Below, piece by piece: positions 49,034-58,950 of a stretch of 64,000 bases of DNA. The notes below the pieces were generated by a model that saw only the letters and a program-made list of their open reading frames with translations, made no database searches and had not been told where the DNA came from. Within the stretch, counting starts at the first letter, position 1. Each line of letters begins with the position of its first letter. The position numbers and the translations under genes are program-made. The DNA comes from Bog-756 sp963704615 (GTDB lineage: Bacteria; Actinomycetota; Acidimicrobiia; Acidimicrobiales; RAAP-2), in the NCBI GenBank assembly GCA_963704615.1, contig OY969923.1:2232001-2296000 (forward strand), in the 5' to 3' direction.

Positions 49034-50383
49034 CTAAGCGCCGGAAACCGCGAACAACTCCCAGGTATCCGGGACGCCCTTCAAGATATGGCTACCTCGA
49101 TTTTCGAAATGAAACCGCGAACCAGCCACCAGATCCTTGACTGTTCGCGAGACAAGCACCTCCGAGGGCTCCGCCTTGGCCTGGATTCGCGCGGCAACAT
49201 TGACCGCGATGCCACCAATGTCATCGCCGTCGAACTCGATCTCGCCAGTGTGGAGCCCGACCCTGAGCTCCAGGTCGAGACCGCGACCTCCGTCGCGAAT
49301 AGCGCAGGCGCACTCGATGGCCCGCGCAGGTCCGTCGTATGTCGCCACGAAGCCATCTCCAGTTCTCGTGATCTCCCGTCCACGGAAGCGATTGAGTTGG
49401 CGGCGGACCATGTGGTCATGACTGTCGAGAAGGTCGTGCCAACGACGATCGCCTAAGGCGGCCGCGGTGGCGGTTGAATCGACGATGTCCGTGAAGAGCA
49501 CCGTGGCGAGAACTCTGTCGTTCGATTGAGACGAGCGGGCACCGCTGAGAAACTCTTCGATCTCATCCGCGACTCGGTCACCGTTTTCTGACCAATAGAG
49601 ATGGTCTGTGCCGGCAAGTTCGACCATCCGGGACCCTTGAATGCCCTCAGCGACGAACCTTCCCTGGGCGATCGGGTATAAGAGGTCTCCGATTGTGTGC
49701 AACACCAGCGTGGGGACCTTGATCGCAGACAGAACACTGCGCACATCGATCTGAATGTTCATGCGCCAATAGGCGTCAGCTGCCGTCGGAGTCGCCGCGA
49801 GTCGTTGCATCCGGGCCAGAGCATTTCGCCACCGGGCTTCACCGCTCAGACTGGGTGCGAGTATTTCCAAGGCCATCGGGGCCGAAGCGTCGCCCCATCG
49901 TTTCTTCATCGGCTGGAGGGCCTCTTCGACCGACCAGGCCGGCAGTCCGATCGAATAGTCGGCTGCCTCAAGCATGCGGGCTGATGATGCACAGAGGACG
50001 AGAGCCGTGACTCGCTCAGGGTGGGTCGCTGCGAAGAGCATCGCTACCGGCGTGCCATCCGCCGTCGCGAATATGGCGGCGCGCTCCGATCCGGCAGCCT
50101 CCATGACAGCACTGATGTCGTCCATCCTCTGTTCGAGCGTCGGCTTGTCCCAGGCAGGCACTCGATCCGACATGCCTGAACCTCGCTTGTCGAACAGCAT
50201 CAGCCGGCTAAACGACGCCAGCCGCCGACAGTGGCGGGCAAGTGCCGGTTCGTCCCAAGTGGATTCGATGTGATTGAGGAGGCCAGGGGCATACACAAGA
50301 TCAACTGGCCCGCCACCAATCACCTGATAAGCGACGTTGAGCCCACCCGCAGTTGCGTAGGCCGTAACGGGCTCATCGTCCAC
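49034..50383 (-). CDS. Alpha/beta-hydrolase fused to class III nucleotidyl cyclase
   Basis: 449 residues from ATG 50383. Residues 1-270 form an alpha/beta-hydrolase: GGGPVDLVYAPG, and FDKRGSGMSDR. The usual nucleophile GxSxG is replaced by ATADGT, so hydrolase activity is doubtful. Residues 285-449 are a class III cyclase: TVLFTDIVDSTATAA (metal Asp), RTGDGFVATYDG and GLHTGEIEFDGDDIGG with AVNVAARI. It likely makes cAMP, with the dead hydrolase sensing a ligand. Such fusions are known from mycobacteria. Confidence 0.85.
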   Translation of the reverse strand: MDDEPVTAYATAGGLNVAYQVIGGGPVDLVYAPGLLNHIESTWDEPALARHCRRLASFSRLMLFDKRGSGMSDRVPAWDKPTLEQRMDDISAVMEAAGSERAAIFATADGTPVAMLFAATHPERVTALVLCASSARMLEAADYSIGLPAWSVEEALQPMKKRWGDASAPMALEILAPSLSGEARWRNALARMQRLAATPTAADAYWRMNIQIDVRSVLSAIKVPTLVLHTIGDLLYPIAQGRFVAEGIQGSRMVELAGTDHLYWSENGDRVADEIEEFLSGARSSQSNDRVLATVLFTDIVDSTATAAALGDRRWHDLLDSHDHMVRRQLNRFRGREITRTGDGFVATYDGPARAIECACAIRDGGRGLDLELRVGLHTGEIEFDGDDIGGIAVNVAARIQAKAEPSEVLVSRTVKDLVAGSRFHFENRGSHILKGVPDTWELFAVSGA

Positions 50384-50577
50384 GTCGATAGGTTAGCGAT
50401 GGCCACCTGGGCAATCAGAAGTGTCCCCTGCACCAGGTTCAGGTCGGCAGGTCAGTTCGCGGTTGATCGCCTGCCTGCTTTGGCCCGCTCGGAAGCTCTG
50501 AGTTCGGGACGGCTAGGTCCTCTGGCAGACTCCGGACCGTGGACCGCACGTCAGACCAGCGCCCGCACCAGGCACCG

Positions 50578-51705
50578 ATGCGGACCAGGGCTCCCTGGCT
50601 GCTTGCAGGAGTTGGCCTCATCGGACTGATCGCAGCCTTCGCAGTGAGTACCACGGATGCTCGATCAGCGGCGGCGCAGAACTGGTCTCCGTTCGTGCTG
50701 GTAACCGGATTGCTTCTGATCGGTTTGGCCGCCGACGACGACGGCCTCTTTGCCGCCACGGGTCACCAGTTAGCCCGACTCTCCTCGAGCGGGGTCGCCC
50801 TCTTCGCCGGTGCCACCGTAATGATCGCCGTGGTGACCGCCGTGTTAAATCTGGATACGTCGGTCGCCTTCCTCACACCCGTTCTGGTCTACGCCGCCAG
50901 AAGCCGGGGCGAAGGTGAGGCCCCGTTTCTCTATGGTTGCCTGCTGCTGTCCAACGCAGGTTCACTCTTCCTCCCTGGCTCAAACCTGACAAACCTCATC
51001 GTTCTTGGGCACGTCCGACTTACCGGTGCTGCATTCCTTGGCCGCATGTGGGCGCCGGCACTGGCTGCCCTCGTGGTCACAGCCGGAGTGGTCGCTGTTG
51101 TGGAGCGCCGTTCGCTGCGGATCAACTCCAAGGAACTGACGCACTCGGATCGGCCGACGCTGGGACTCGGCCTGTTCGCCGTCGTGGCGGCGACGGTGCT
51201 GGTACTCGTTCTACACTCCCCTGCGCTACCGGTGGCAGTCGTGGGGGTTGTCGCCATAGGAGTCCGACTGTTGGCGGGAAAGGACCAACCTCGCCACGTT
51301 GTCCAGATACTCGGGGCACCTCTCCTTGTAGGTTTGTTCGGAGTGGCCGTGGCGTTGGGAACCCTGGGACGGGTGTGGGCAGGTCCCTCTATGCTCCTTC
51401 GGCACCTTGATGTATGGGGAACGGCTGCGGTCGCAGCCGCCAGCTCTGTGTTGGTCAACAACCTCCCCGCCGCTTCGTTGCTCGCCGCCCGCAACCCAGA
51501 TCACCCGTTTGCGCTTCTCATCGGGCTGAATCTTGGTCCGAACCTCTTCGTCACTGGATCCCTGGCCTGGATGCTCTGGTTACGGGCTGCTCGCTCTGCT
51601 GGGGCGCAGCCGTCGATCAGCAAGGCGAGTCGCATTGGAGTGGTCGCAGTTCCTCTGTCGATGGCCGCTGCCCTTGTTCTACTCGGAGCCACCGGAGGCA
51701 CGTAG
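50578..51705 (+). CDS. ArsB/NhaD-like (SLC13-type) permease
   Basis: 375 residues from ATG 50578 (GTG 50539 is an alternative). About ten hydrophobic helices. Two inverted copies of the family hairpin are seen: VLNLDTSVAFLTPVLVYAA with SNLTNLIVLGH, and SVLVNNLPAASLLAA with LNLGPNLFVTGSLAW. These are the substrate-binding N-D/T and N-N-L-P loops of ArsB/CitM-type transporters. Arsenite, Na+/H+ or a carboxylate could be the substrate; no ars genes lie nearby. Confidence 0.75.
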   Translation: MRTRAPWLLAGVGLIGLIAAFAVSTTDARSAAAQNWSPFVLVTGLLLIGLAADDDGLFAATGHQLARLSSSGVALFAGATVMIAVVTAVLNLDTSVAFLTPVLVYAARSRGEGEAPFLYGCLLLSNAGSLFLPGSNLTNLIVLGHVRLTGAAFLGRMWAPALAALVVTAGVVAVVERRSLRINSKELTHSDRPTLGLGLFAVVAATVLVLVLHSPALPVAVVGVVAIGVRLLAGKDQPRHVVQILGAPLLVGLFGVAVALGTLGRVWAGPSMLLRHLDVWGTAAVAAASSVLVNNLPAASLLAARNPDHPFALLIGLNLGPNLFVTGSLAWMLWLRAARSAGAQPSISKASRIGVVAVPLSMAAALVLLGATGGT

Positions 51706-51976
51706 ACAACCACCCTGGCCCGACGACAGCGGAATTGAGGCAATCCCCCATCAGCGGATAAGAACGGCCGCGAACCGGCCCACAAGGGACGGGCCGACGT
51801 GTTCCCAAAAGACCTGTCAGCGTCAAAGGGGAGCCCGAACCCCATCATCCGATTGACGGTTTAACGTTGCCACGAGCGCCTTCTTGACGCCCAGGAACTG
51901 GGCCTGATCACCGGCGGAAGGCCCCGATGTAACTGTCTCGTAGCGCCGGGGCGAGCGGCATGCCAGAGTTTCAGCC

Positions 51977-54121
51977 ATGTTCGCGGGGATGACGGCGACT
52001 GCGGTGGCCCTGATGGTGGCATTGGGCTCCCTCGCTGGGTTGGCACCGGAACCCCCCGCGCCCGCATCGGGCACCTCGCTGACCGCAGCTGGAAGTGGGG
52101 CGGCGAGCAAGTATGACTGCGTCTTGAGCAACCGACCCGCCGACGCCGCCTTCACCGGCGCCGACGGCAGCGCGTCGGAGATCGGATGGGAGGGCAACCA
52201 GCAGGGTGTCGTCACCTGCCTCGGCGGGGTGTTCTACATCCAGGACGTCCTCTACCAGAACTACGGCATCGGCTTCGGAACGAACTATGGCTTCGGCATC
52301 TACGACGGTAGCCCGACCACCTGGACTGATGCCGACGGCTACCTCCCGGCGCAGATCACGTCGTTCAGCCGGGACGGTGCCCGAGTTTCGATCACCGAGT
52401 TCTGCGACAAGCTGGTGGTCGGGGGCAACGCCTTTGTCGCCGTATACAGCCGGGTCGCCGTGACGAACCCGACGAACCACGTGGTCGAGGCCAACCCCGA
52501 GGCGTCCCCCGGATTGGTGCCGCTCGATGCAGCGCCCGATGCGGTGGCCCCCCACACCTCGGTCGATCACGACTATGTGATCCCATCCGACCGCTTCGGG
52601 GGAACCTACCCGTGGCCGAGCACCGCCGCGCTGGTCGGCGCTGGTACATTCGACCAGCACTTCGCTCACATGGCGAGCTTCTGGAACGGCCAGATTGCCG
52701 GCATTACCGGGGTCAGCGTCCCGGATCGATCCCTCGACGACGCCTACCGCAGCGGGTTCATCTACACCCAGATCGCCCGCAGTGGCGACGAACTGCACGA
52801 CGGGGTCAACGGCTATGAGGCCGAGTACAACCACGACGTCATCGGTATCCTGTCCAATCTTTTCAACCAGGGCTACTTCTCCGACGCCCACGCGCTGCTT
52901 CTCGAAGCGCGTAGTGCCATGGAAGCACCAGGCCAGGGCTTCTACGACGACGGGGTCTGGACGTACTCGGTGCCATGGGCCATCTACCTGATGAAGACCG
53001 GAGATCTGGCCTTCGTGAAGGAGAATTTCGATTCCGAGGGACCCCTCGGTGCGACCCAGCCAAGCATCGAGGACACCGCCCACGCGATCGCCGCTGGCAG
53101 GACCAGCCCCACGGGAATCATGAAGGCCACCGACGACATCGACACCCAGGGCTACTGGACGACCGACGACTACTCGGCGCTCATCGGCCTGGCCGCCTAT
53201 CGTTACCTCGCCCAGCAGGTGGGCAATGCCGGTGAGGCGGCCTGGGCAACCCAGCAGTACGACAGCCTCCTGGCGGCTACCACCAAGACGCTGGACTCGA
53301 CGATCGCCCGTTACCATCTCGATTACGTACCCTGCTCGATCCTCCAGCCCAACACTGCTAACCGGTGCAAGGACCCCGAGGACGCCAACTGGATGTCGCC
53401 GCTCGGCGCTTGGGCCTGGGATGGATCGCTCTTTTCGGCGACCGTCAGCGGCCCGGGCGTGACCATGATCGATGCCACCTACGACTACGGATTCGACCGG
53501 CTCAAGGGCAAGCTCCCACCCAACACCTTCGGTGGGTTTCCCGGTGACTACTACTCGACCGGCTACAACGCGGGATATGGGACGGCCGGGCTGGCCAGCA
53601 AAGACCACCGCGACCAGGGGATCTTGAGCTACGAATTCATGATCGCCAACAGTCAAAGCGGCCCCTACTCGTGGTGGGAGAGCTCGTCTGCCCCCTCGAC
53701 CCAAACCCCGTGGCTGGGAAGGCACCCGGCGAGCGGGCAGGGCTCCTCTCCCCACGCCTGGGGAATATCCCAGGCCAACGGTGTGCTCCTGGCCTCGCTG
53801 GTGGCCCAGCGCACCGACGGCGCCCTGGTCGTGGGCCGAGGGGTTCCCGCGCAATGGCTCAAGGGTGACCAAGCGATCTCGGTCACCAACTTTCCAACGA
53901 CCGACGGCCGGAGGCTGAGCCTCAGGATCTCATCGAGCGGCCAGTCGGTGACGCTGACCCTGCGCGGCCAGCCACCATCGGGCCCAGTGTTCTTCCAGTT
54001 GCCATCTTTCGTTGACAACATCGCGACCACCTCGGCTGGGCACATCGACCAGGGAACCGGGACCGTCACCTTGTCACCGGACACGAAAGACGTCACCGTC
54101 CGACTCCGCGCGGCAGCATAG
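51977..54121 (+). CDS. Secreted (alpha/alpha)6-barrel glycosidase-like protein
   Basis: 714 residues from ATG 51977; signal peptide about 1-30. The middle part (about 230-560) has repeated helix pairs and acidic loops, e.g. AEYNHDVIGILSNLFNQGYF, DDGVWTYSVPWAIYLMKTGD and DIDTQGYWTTDDYSALIGLA, as in six-hairpin glycosidases (GH15/GH63/GH65-like). A beta-sandwich N-terminal domain precedes it and a C-terminal small beta domain follows. No family is certain. Secreted glycan breakdown is likely. Confidence 0.6.
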   Translation: MFAGMTATAVALMVALGSLAGLAPEPPAPASGTSLTAAGSGAASKYDCVLSNRPADAAFTGADGSASEIGWEGNQQGVVTCLGGVFYIQDVLYQNYGIGFGTNYGFGIYDGSPTTWTDADGYLPAQITSFSRDGARVSITEFCDKLVVGGNAFVAVYSRVAVTNPTNHVVEANPEASPGLVPLDAAPDAVAPHTSVDHDYVIPSDRFGGTYPWPSTAALVGAGTFDQHFAHMASFWNGQIAGITGVSVPDRSLDDAYRSGFIYTQIARSGDELHDGVNGYEAEYNHDVIGILSNLFNQGYFSDAHALLLEARSAMEAPGQGFYDDGVWTYSVPWAIYLMKTGDLAFVKENFDSEGPLGATQPSIEDTAHAIAAGRTSPTGIMKATDDIDTQGYWTTDDYSALIGLAAYRYLAQQVGNAGEAAWATQQYDSLLAATTKTLDSTIARYHLDYVPCSILQPNTANRCKDPEDANWMSPLGAWAWDGSLFSATVSGPGVTMIDATYDYGFDRLKGKLPPNTFGGFPGDYYSTGYNAGYGTAGLASKDHRDQGILSYEFMIANSQSGPYSWWESSSAPSTQTPWLGRHPASGQGSSPHAWGISQANGVLLASLVAQRTDGALVVGRGVPAQWLKGDQAISVTNFPTTDGRRLSLRISSSGQSVTLTLRGQPPSGPVFFQLPSFVDNIATTSAGHIDQGTGTVTLSPDTKDVTVRLRAAA

Positions 54122-54362
54122 GCCGCCTGCGTTGCATGACCCCGAACAATGGGAACGGTGCAGTAATCGAGTGCCACCGACCGGTGCATCGGGGCGGGTG
54201 GACAACTCTGCACCTCGCCAGTCCAGGACGGGCTGAGAGGGCATCGGATGGAGACGGCCCCGTAGTCGCTGTACCGGTCGGTCCAATGCTGGGACTACCG
54301 TACGAGGGCGACGCAGCCGTTCCGGCTTGCCTTTGAGTGGCTCGTCGGAGCGAGGAGGACTC

Positions 54363-54836
54363 ATGGACCATGACATCGAGGCCGCGGTTCGGCAACTGAT
54401 CGACAAGGACCAGATCATCGATCTTGTCCACCGCTACTCGTACTGCGTCGATCACAAGCTGTACGACGAGGTCGTTGAACTGTTCACCGAGGACTGTGTG
54501 GTCGATTACGGACCGGGCATCGCCATGCTAGTGCGCTCCAGGTCTCGTCTCCGGCAGATGTTCGGACATCCCGGCGGCGGCTTTGCCGCCACAAGCCACC
54601 ACAATGCCAACGTCCTGGTGACGTTCGTGGACCTTGATCATGCGTCCGTGCGCACATCCGTGTATGCCTGGCACCAGCGGACCGATGGGGGCACGCCTCG
54701 CCTTTGGGGCTACTACTACGACTCGGTCGTGCGCCTTCCCGAGGGATGGCGTATTGCCGAACGCCAGCTTCGAACCCTTGGGGTCGAGGACTGGAATGTG
54801 GATATGCATTCAGCGCTCGGGGGCGAAGGTCGGTAG
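54363..54836 (+). CDS. SnoaL/NTF2-like protein
   Basis: 157 residues with GAGGAGG before ATG 54363. Cone-shaped alpha+beta-barrel: KDQIIDLVHRYSYCVDHKLY, ELFTEDCVVDYG, and SHHNANVLVTFVD with the Tyr/His/Asp residues used by SnoaL-like isomerase/dehydratases. Standalone gene; substrate unknown. Confidence 0.75.
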   Translation: MDHDIEAAVRQLIDKDQIIDLVHRYSYCVDHKLYDEVVELFTEDCVVDYGPGIAMLVRSRSRLRQMFGHPGGGFAATSHHNANVLVTFVDLDHASVRTSVYAWHQRTDGGTPRLWGYYYDSVVRLPEGWRIAERQLRTLGVEDWNVDMHSALGGEGR

Positions 54837-55126
54837 TCAGCAGACCCCGTCAGTAGCGAACCGCTGGTGTCCCCTAAGGCTGAGTAGGCTCATCGCCACG
54901 CTCGTCACGCCGATGGAGTACGCCGCCGAACAGCGGTCACCAATACGCCGGTGATCGCCATTATCGGCCGCCCCGACCAGCCTTGCCACCGACCAACACC
55001 GTGCGGACTCCCTTCGGACTCCCAAAGCTGGGCCCTGATGCCGCTTGGTCTACTCTTCGCTCTCGGCGGAATCGTGTGAAACTCCGCCTCATTCTGTTAT
55101 GCACCACCCGATCGAAAGGAGCCGCC

Positions 55127-55597
55127 TTGACCCCCGCTGGTGATTCCAATGACATTTCATCCCTTCCTCAGGCTGACCAGGACGCCATCGCCGCAACCCT
55201 GATCTCGCTCGTGACTGGATTTCGGGAGCGAGACGCCGAGAAGCTCGTCGGCGTCTACACCTTCGACGCCGATTGGGTTAATGCCTTTGGGACCGTTAAG
55301 AAGGGCGGAAGCGAAATCGTGGAGTATCTCCGTGGACTCTTTTCGGACGACAACTTCAACGCTGGGACGTTGAAGGCTCCTCCCCAGACCGCTCTGCGAG
55401 TGCTCACGCCCGAGGTGGTGCTGGTGTCGGCACATTTGCAGGTCGAGGGACAAAAGCTCGTGGGAGGTGGCGAGATCGAGGTGAGGGACAACCACTCCCT
55501 TCGGGTACTGCTACGCCAAGACGACGGGTCGTGGTTGATCGTCTCCGAGATGTACAACGACGCCAATCGGGAAGAAACCTACGAAGGGCATTCCTAA
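55127..55597 (+). CDS. NTF2-like (SgcJ/EcaC-type) protein
   Basis: 156 residues from TTG 55127, chosen because AAAGGAG lies at about 55115-55121. NTF2 fold: VTGFRERDAEKLVGVYTFDADW, HSLRVLLRQDDGSWLIVSEM. This resembles the SgcJ/EcaC oxidoreductase-type family. No catalytic assignment is possible. Confidence 0.65.
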   Translation: MTPAGDSNDISSLPQADQDAIAATLISLVTGFRERDAEKLVGVYTFDADWVNAFGTVKKGGSEIVEYLRGLFSDDNFNAGTLKAPPQTALRVLTPEVVLVSAHLQVEGQKLVGGGEIEVRDNHSLRVLLRQDDGSWLIVSEMYNDANREETYEGHS

Positions 55598-55666
55598 GGT
55601 CGCACTGACCAGACAATGGGCGAGAACCTGTCTCCAACACCGGGTTGATGACCTACTCCCGCCCGC

Positions 55667-56296
55667 CTATGAAGCTGTGAATCTATCCAGCCGACGGTGG
55701 AGAATTGCCTCACAGCGGGGCCAGTCAACGTCGATGATTGAGTACATCGCCGAGTCCCTGAGCTTGCCCTCCTCGCCCGGTACCCACGATGGTGACCATT
55801 TGCGCAGGATGCCTTCGAAGGTCGCCCCCAGTCCCTCGATCGCCCGGCGAGATTGTTCGTTCCGTGCGTCCGTCTTTATGTCGACCCGAGCGACGCCCAG
55901 GTGTTCGAACGCATGTCTCAGGAGAAGGAGCTTTGCGTCGACGTTGATTCCGGTGCGCTGAGCCGATGCTGCCAGCCATGTCCAGCCAATCTCCACGGCA
56001 CATGGTTCATTGGATCGCCCAGGCCAGGCTCTCGGGTCCCAGTACGCGGTGCAGCCAACGGCACGATTGTCGGCAACCCGGATTTGGACGAGAGGAGTGA
56101 GCTTGCCCGACTGAGCCTGTTGGAGCTGGTGGCTGATGTAGTGGTCAATGTCCATACGGCCCGGCACCCACGTGTGGCCGAAGGTGGAACGATCCTCCTC
56201 GGAAGCGTCGGCTAGATCTGTTGAGTGCGTCAGCGAAAGGGGCTCCAACCGAACCAGGGCACCTTGGAGGACAGGTATATCGAGCACAAGAGACAC
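55667..56296 (-). CDS. GNAT acetyltransferase (RimJ/RimL-like)
   Basis: 209 residues from ATG 56296. Acetyl-CoA-binding core: AVGCTAYWDP, VEIGWTWLAASAQRTGIN (motif A) and LGVARVDIKTDARNEQSRRAIEGLGATFEG, the typical N-acetyltransferase segment. RimJ/L-like members acetylate protein N-termini or small amines. Monocistronic. Confidence 0.85.
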   Translation of the reverse strand: MSLVLDIPVLQGALVRLEPLSLTHSTDLADASEEDRSTFGHTWVPGRMDIDHYISHQLQQAQSGKLTPLVQIRVADNRAVGCTAYWDPRAWPGRSNEPCAVEIGWTWLAASAQRTGINVDAKLLLLRHAFEHLGVARVDIKTDARNEQSRRAIEGLGATFEGILRKWSPSWVPGEEGKLRDSAMYSIIDVDWPRCEAILHRRLDRFTAS

Positions 56297-56464
56297 AGGA
56301 CCTCCTCATCGTTCCTGGCGTTGGCACCTTGCCGCTGAGCAGGTTGCCGGATCTTCACTGGGCCAGGTCCCTCGGATCCTCGGGATGAACACCGAGACCC
56401 TATCTTGAGATTGATCGCCCGTGTCTGACAACGCCGTTCAAGAGGGGGTGGCCGCTGGGACTCA

Positions 56465-56923
56465 CTATGGCCGCGTGGCTGACTCCGTCACAGTAACGCC
56501 GAGCTTGGTCAAGAAACTGCGGTAGTCGGTTTGCACCCACTCCTCTGCCAGTCGGTCGTCATCGTTGTACCGGAAAGTGCCGATCACTTCCCATTCGGTG
56601 TGCTTCCCCGTGGGCTCGACTGGGCCGATGGGCAAATACGTGAACACGCCGGTGAACTCGCCCGAGAACAGAGTTCGGGCCGCAAGGAAGTTGCCATCAG
56701 CAATGATCTGTTTGCGATCGATTCTTAGGCCGCTGAAGGCAGCGCGCAGTGAGACGGAGTAGGCCTGAAGTTCTTCAAAGCCGAGGTCACCACTGGGACC
56801 GTGGCAGACGTAGTCCTCGGCAAAATAGACCCTCAGTTTCACATCGTCCTCGGTGGCGATTGCCCCGTCACCTATGCGAATGAGATCGGGGGCTAGTGGA
56901 CTGTCAGAAATGAATCCCGGCAC
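56465..56923 (-). CDS. SnoaL-like polyketide-cyclase family protein
   Basis: 152 residues from ATG 56923. LRVYFAEDYVCHGPSGDLGFE, SLRAAFSGLRIDRKQIIADG and EWVQTDYRSFLTKLGV match SnoaL-like NTF2-fold proteins of ester cyclase type. A third NTF2-like gene within 3 kb. Confidence 0.75.
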   Translation of the reverse strand: MPGFISDSPLAPDLIRIGDGAIATEDDVKLRVYFAEDYVCHGPSGDLGFEELQAYSVSLRAAFSGLRIDRKQIIADGNFLAARTLFSGEFTGVFTYLPIGPVEPTGKHTEWEVIGTFRYNDDDRLAEEWVQTDYRSFLTKLGVTVTESATRP

Positions 56924-57010
56924 GATCCTCCTTGGGCTCTACGAGTGATCCCCGCCGTGGGCGTTGTGGAAATATCACCTGAACCGTGCGTTGGTCCCGG
57001 CGACCAATCT

Positions 57011-57331
57011 CTAGGCGACGTCTTCGACGTGCTCTACTTGCAGGCCACACTCAACGAGTGCGGAGACAATGACGTCATGCCTCCAACTGAAGAACCTGAA
57101 ACAGGCGGTGCTCCCGTCCGCCCGAGCAAGAAGGGCTCTATGTCCGTCAGCTTTCACCGAGGTGATCTCATCAAGCGGCGAGTACCACTCCGACCGGAGG
57201 GGAAAGCTCGAGATGAGCTCCACTCCGTTCTCTCCGATTGAGATCCGAGCCAAGGGCCAACTGGTGGCGACGATACCAAATGCCGTTGGCACGGAGAGGC
57301 GAACTCCGGTGAACGTGTTTTGGGCGACCAC
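57011..57331 (-). CDS. Hypothetical beta-rich protein
   Basis: 106 residues from GTG 57331 (frame open to 57418). Beta-strand pattern (ARISIGENGVELISS; WYSPLDEITSVKADGHRAL; FRFFSWRHDVIVSAL) like PH-type or GRAM-type small domains. Not assigned. Confidence 0.5.
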   Translation of the reverse strand: MVAQNTFTGVRLSVPTAFGIVATSWPLARISIGENGVELISSFPLRSEWYSPLDEITSVKADGHRALLARADGSTACFRFFSWRHDVIVSALVECGLQVEHVEDVA

Positions 57332-57627
57332 GCTCTTCGATGCTAGTGGTCGATTACAGGTCGAACACGGTCCGAACACCGGGGCGTGGGCGGTTATCCC
57401 CTGCTCTCGACCGGACACTTGCGGCCGTGTGAAAACCTTCTGAATCTGAGAGCGACGGGTTCCGCATGCTGGAGAACCAGGCCGAGGGCGAGGGCGACAC
57501 CCCTCTCAGAGTTGGATGCTGTCCGTGAACACCTGCTGTGTACAGCCACCGATCGGCTAGCCCTCACCGTATCGATGGGCCGCACGGTGCCACGTGAACA
57601 GCTCCTGCTCAAACCTCGGGTCGCCTG

Positions 57628-58950
57628 GTGCCTACAGTTGCCGATGTGCGCAGATTATCGCTGGTCGCGGTAACGCTGACAGCTCTGACACTGGCAGGCT
57701 GTAGCCCGCAGACGACCTCAACAGCGAAAGCATTTCCGTCCCCTTATGCCGCATTGTGTGCTGTCCAGAACGCCCCGAGCCCCTGCTACACGGCACTGCA
57801 GCTTCAGAAGGCCTACGACCTCAATCCCCTGTTTGCACAAGGTCTGGACGGCAAGGGCATCACGGTTGTCGTCTTAGCGGAGAGGATGTCACCCGCGCTC
57901 GGATCCGAGCTGGGTGTGTTCGATGCGGCATTCCACTTGCCACCCGCAAGAATCCGTGTCGTCTCCATGGCCGGTTCCGAGCCAAGGCTGGGTGGATCAA
58001 CCGAACTGACACTCGATACAGAGGCCGTTCACACAATGGCTCCCGGTGCAGACATCGTGGTGCTCGTTGTGCCCACGAGTCCGAATCCGTCGAGCATCGA
58101 GCCACAGGCAGCTGCGGTTCGATTTGCGGCAGAGCGCCGATTAGGACAGGTGATAACGACAAGTCTGGGTAACATTGGCGAGGCTGCCCTCGGTGGAGTA
58201 ACCGTTGCGAATCTTCACCAAGATTTCGAATACGCCGCCGACCAACACGTAAGCGTTGTCGACGCGTCGGGTGACTTCGGTTCGTCAAGCCGGCAGACAC
58301 TTGTAGGAGCGGGCGGACCTGGGTGTTGCTTCGCAGTACGTATGCGGGGTTACCCGGCCTCGGACCCATCTGTCACCGCCGTGGGAGCCACCCGAATCCA
58401 TCTCAACGCAAAGGGCATACGGACCAGCCCGGACGTAGTGGCAAACGATCAGGAGGGAGCCAGCGGCGGCGGATTATCGACCATCTTTGGCCGACCCTCC
58501 TATCAAGACTTGGTCGTTTCTGTCGTCGGCTCCCACCGGGGAGGCCCCGACATATCCATGAATGGGGACATCGACAGTGGCTTCGAGCTCTATACGGACT
58601 CCACGACCCCGAATGGTGCGGGTCCCCCCGAGTGGATCTCGGTCGGAGGCACCAGCGAATCGGCGCCCTTGTTCGCCGGGATTGTCGCCATCGCCGATCA
58701 AGCTGCCGGACGGCCGCTGGGTGCGCTGAATCCTTATCTCTACAGTGCGTATCAGCTTCCGAACCACGGGGGAATCGTCCCGGTGACAGCAGGCAACAAC
58801 ACGGTCACCATCGAGACGCCAAGCGGAACGCCAGTGGTCGTGCCAGGATACGAGGCGACGGCTGGTTTCAACATGGCCACAGGTTTGGGCACGGTCAATG
58901 CGGCAGATCTGGTCAACTCGTTGGCCACTATCGCAAGCCGCCCTGGATAA
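57628..58950 (+). CDS. Sedolisin (S53) peptidase lipoprotein
   Basis: 440 residues, GTG 57628 (GTG 57646 possible). Lipobox LAGC anchors it to the membrane. No pro-domain is seen, unlike most sedolisins. Catalytic Glu and Asp lie in TELTLDTEAVHTMAPGADI; oxyanion Asp in VVDASGDFGSS; nucleophile Ser in VGGTSESAPLFAG (GTSxSAP). A Ca2+ site would be at the C-terminus. S53 enzymes are acid-active endopeptidases, so this suggests an acidic niche (inference). Confidence 0.85.
   Translation: MPTVADVRRLSLVAVTLTALTLAGCSPQTTSTAKAFPSPYAALCAVQNAPSPCYTALQLQKAYDLNPLFAQGLDGKGITVVVLAERMSPALGSELGVFDAAFHLPPARIRVVSMAGSEPRLGGSTELTLDTEAVHTMAPGADIVVLVVPTSPNPSSIEPQAAAVRFAAERRLGQVITTSLGNIGEAALGGVTVANLHQDFEYAADQHVSVVDASGDFGSSSRQTLVGAGGPGCCFAVRMRGYPASDPSVTAVGATRIHLNAKGIRTSPDVVANDQEGASGGGLSTIFGRPSYQDLVVSVVGSHRGGPDISMNGDIDSGFELYTDSTTPNGAGPPEWISVGGTSESAPLFAGIVAIADQAAGRPLGALNPYLYSAYQLPNHGGIVPVTAGNNTVTIETPSGTPVVVPGYEATAGFNMATGLGTVNAADLVNSLATIASRPG

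Noticed and set aside
51971..53872. 633-residue minus-strand frame opposite the secreted glycosidase
   Set aside because: Gly/Val/Arg-rich antisense pattern; the plus strand has a signal peptide and coherent domains.
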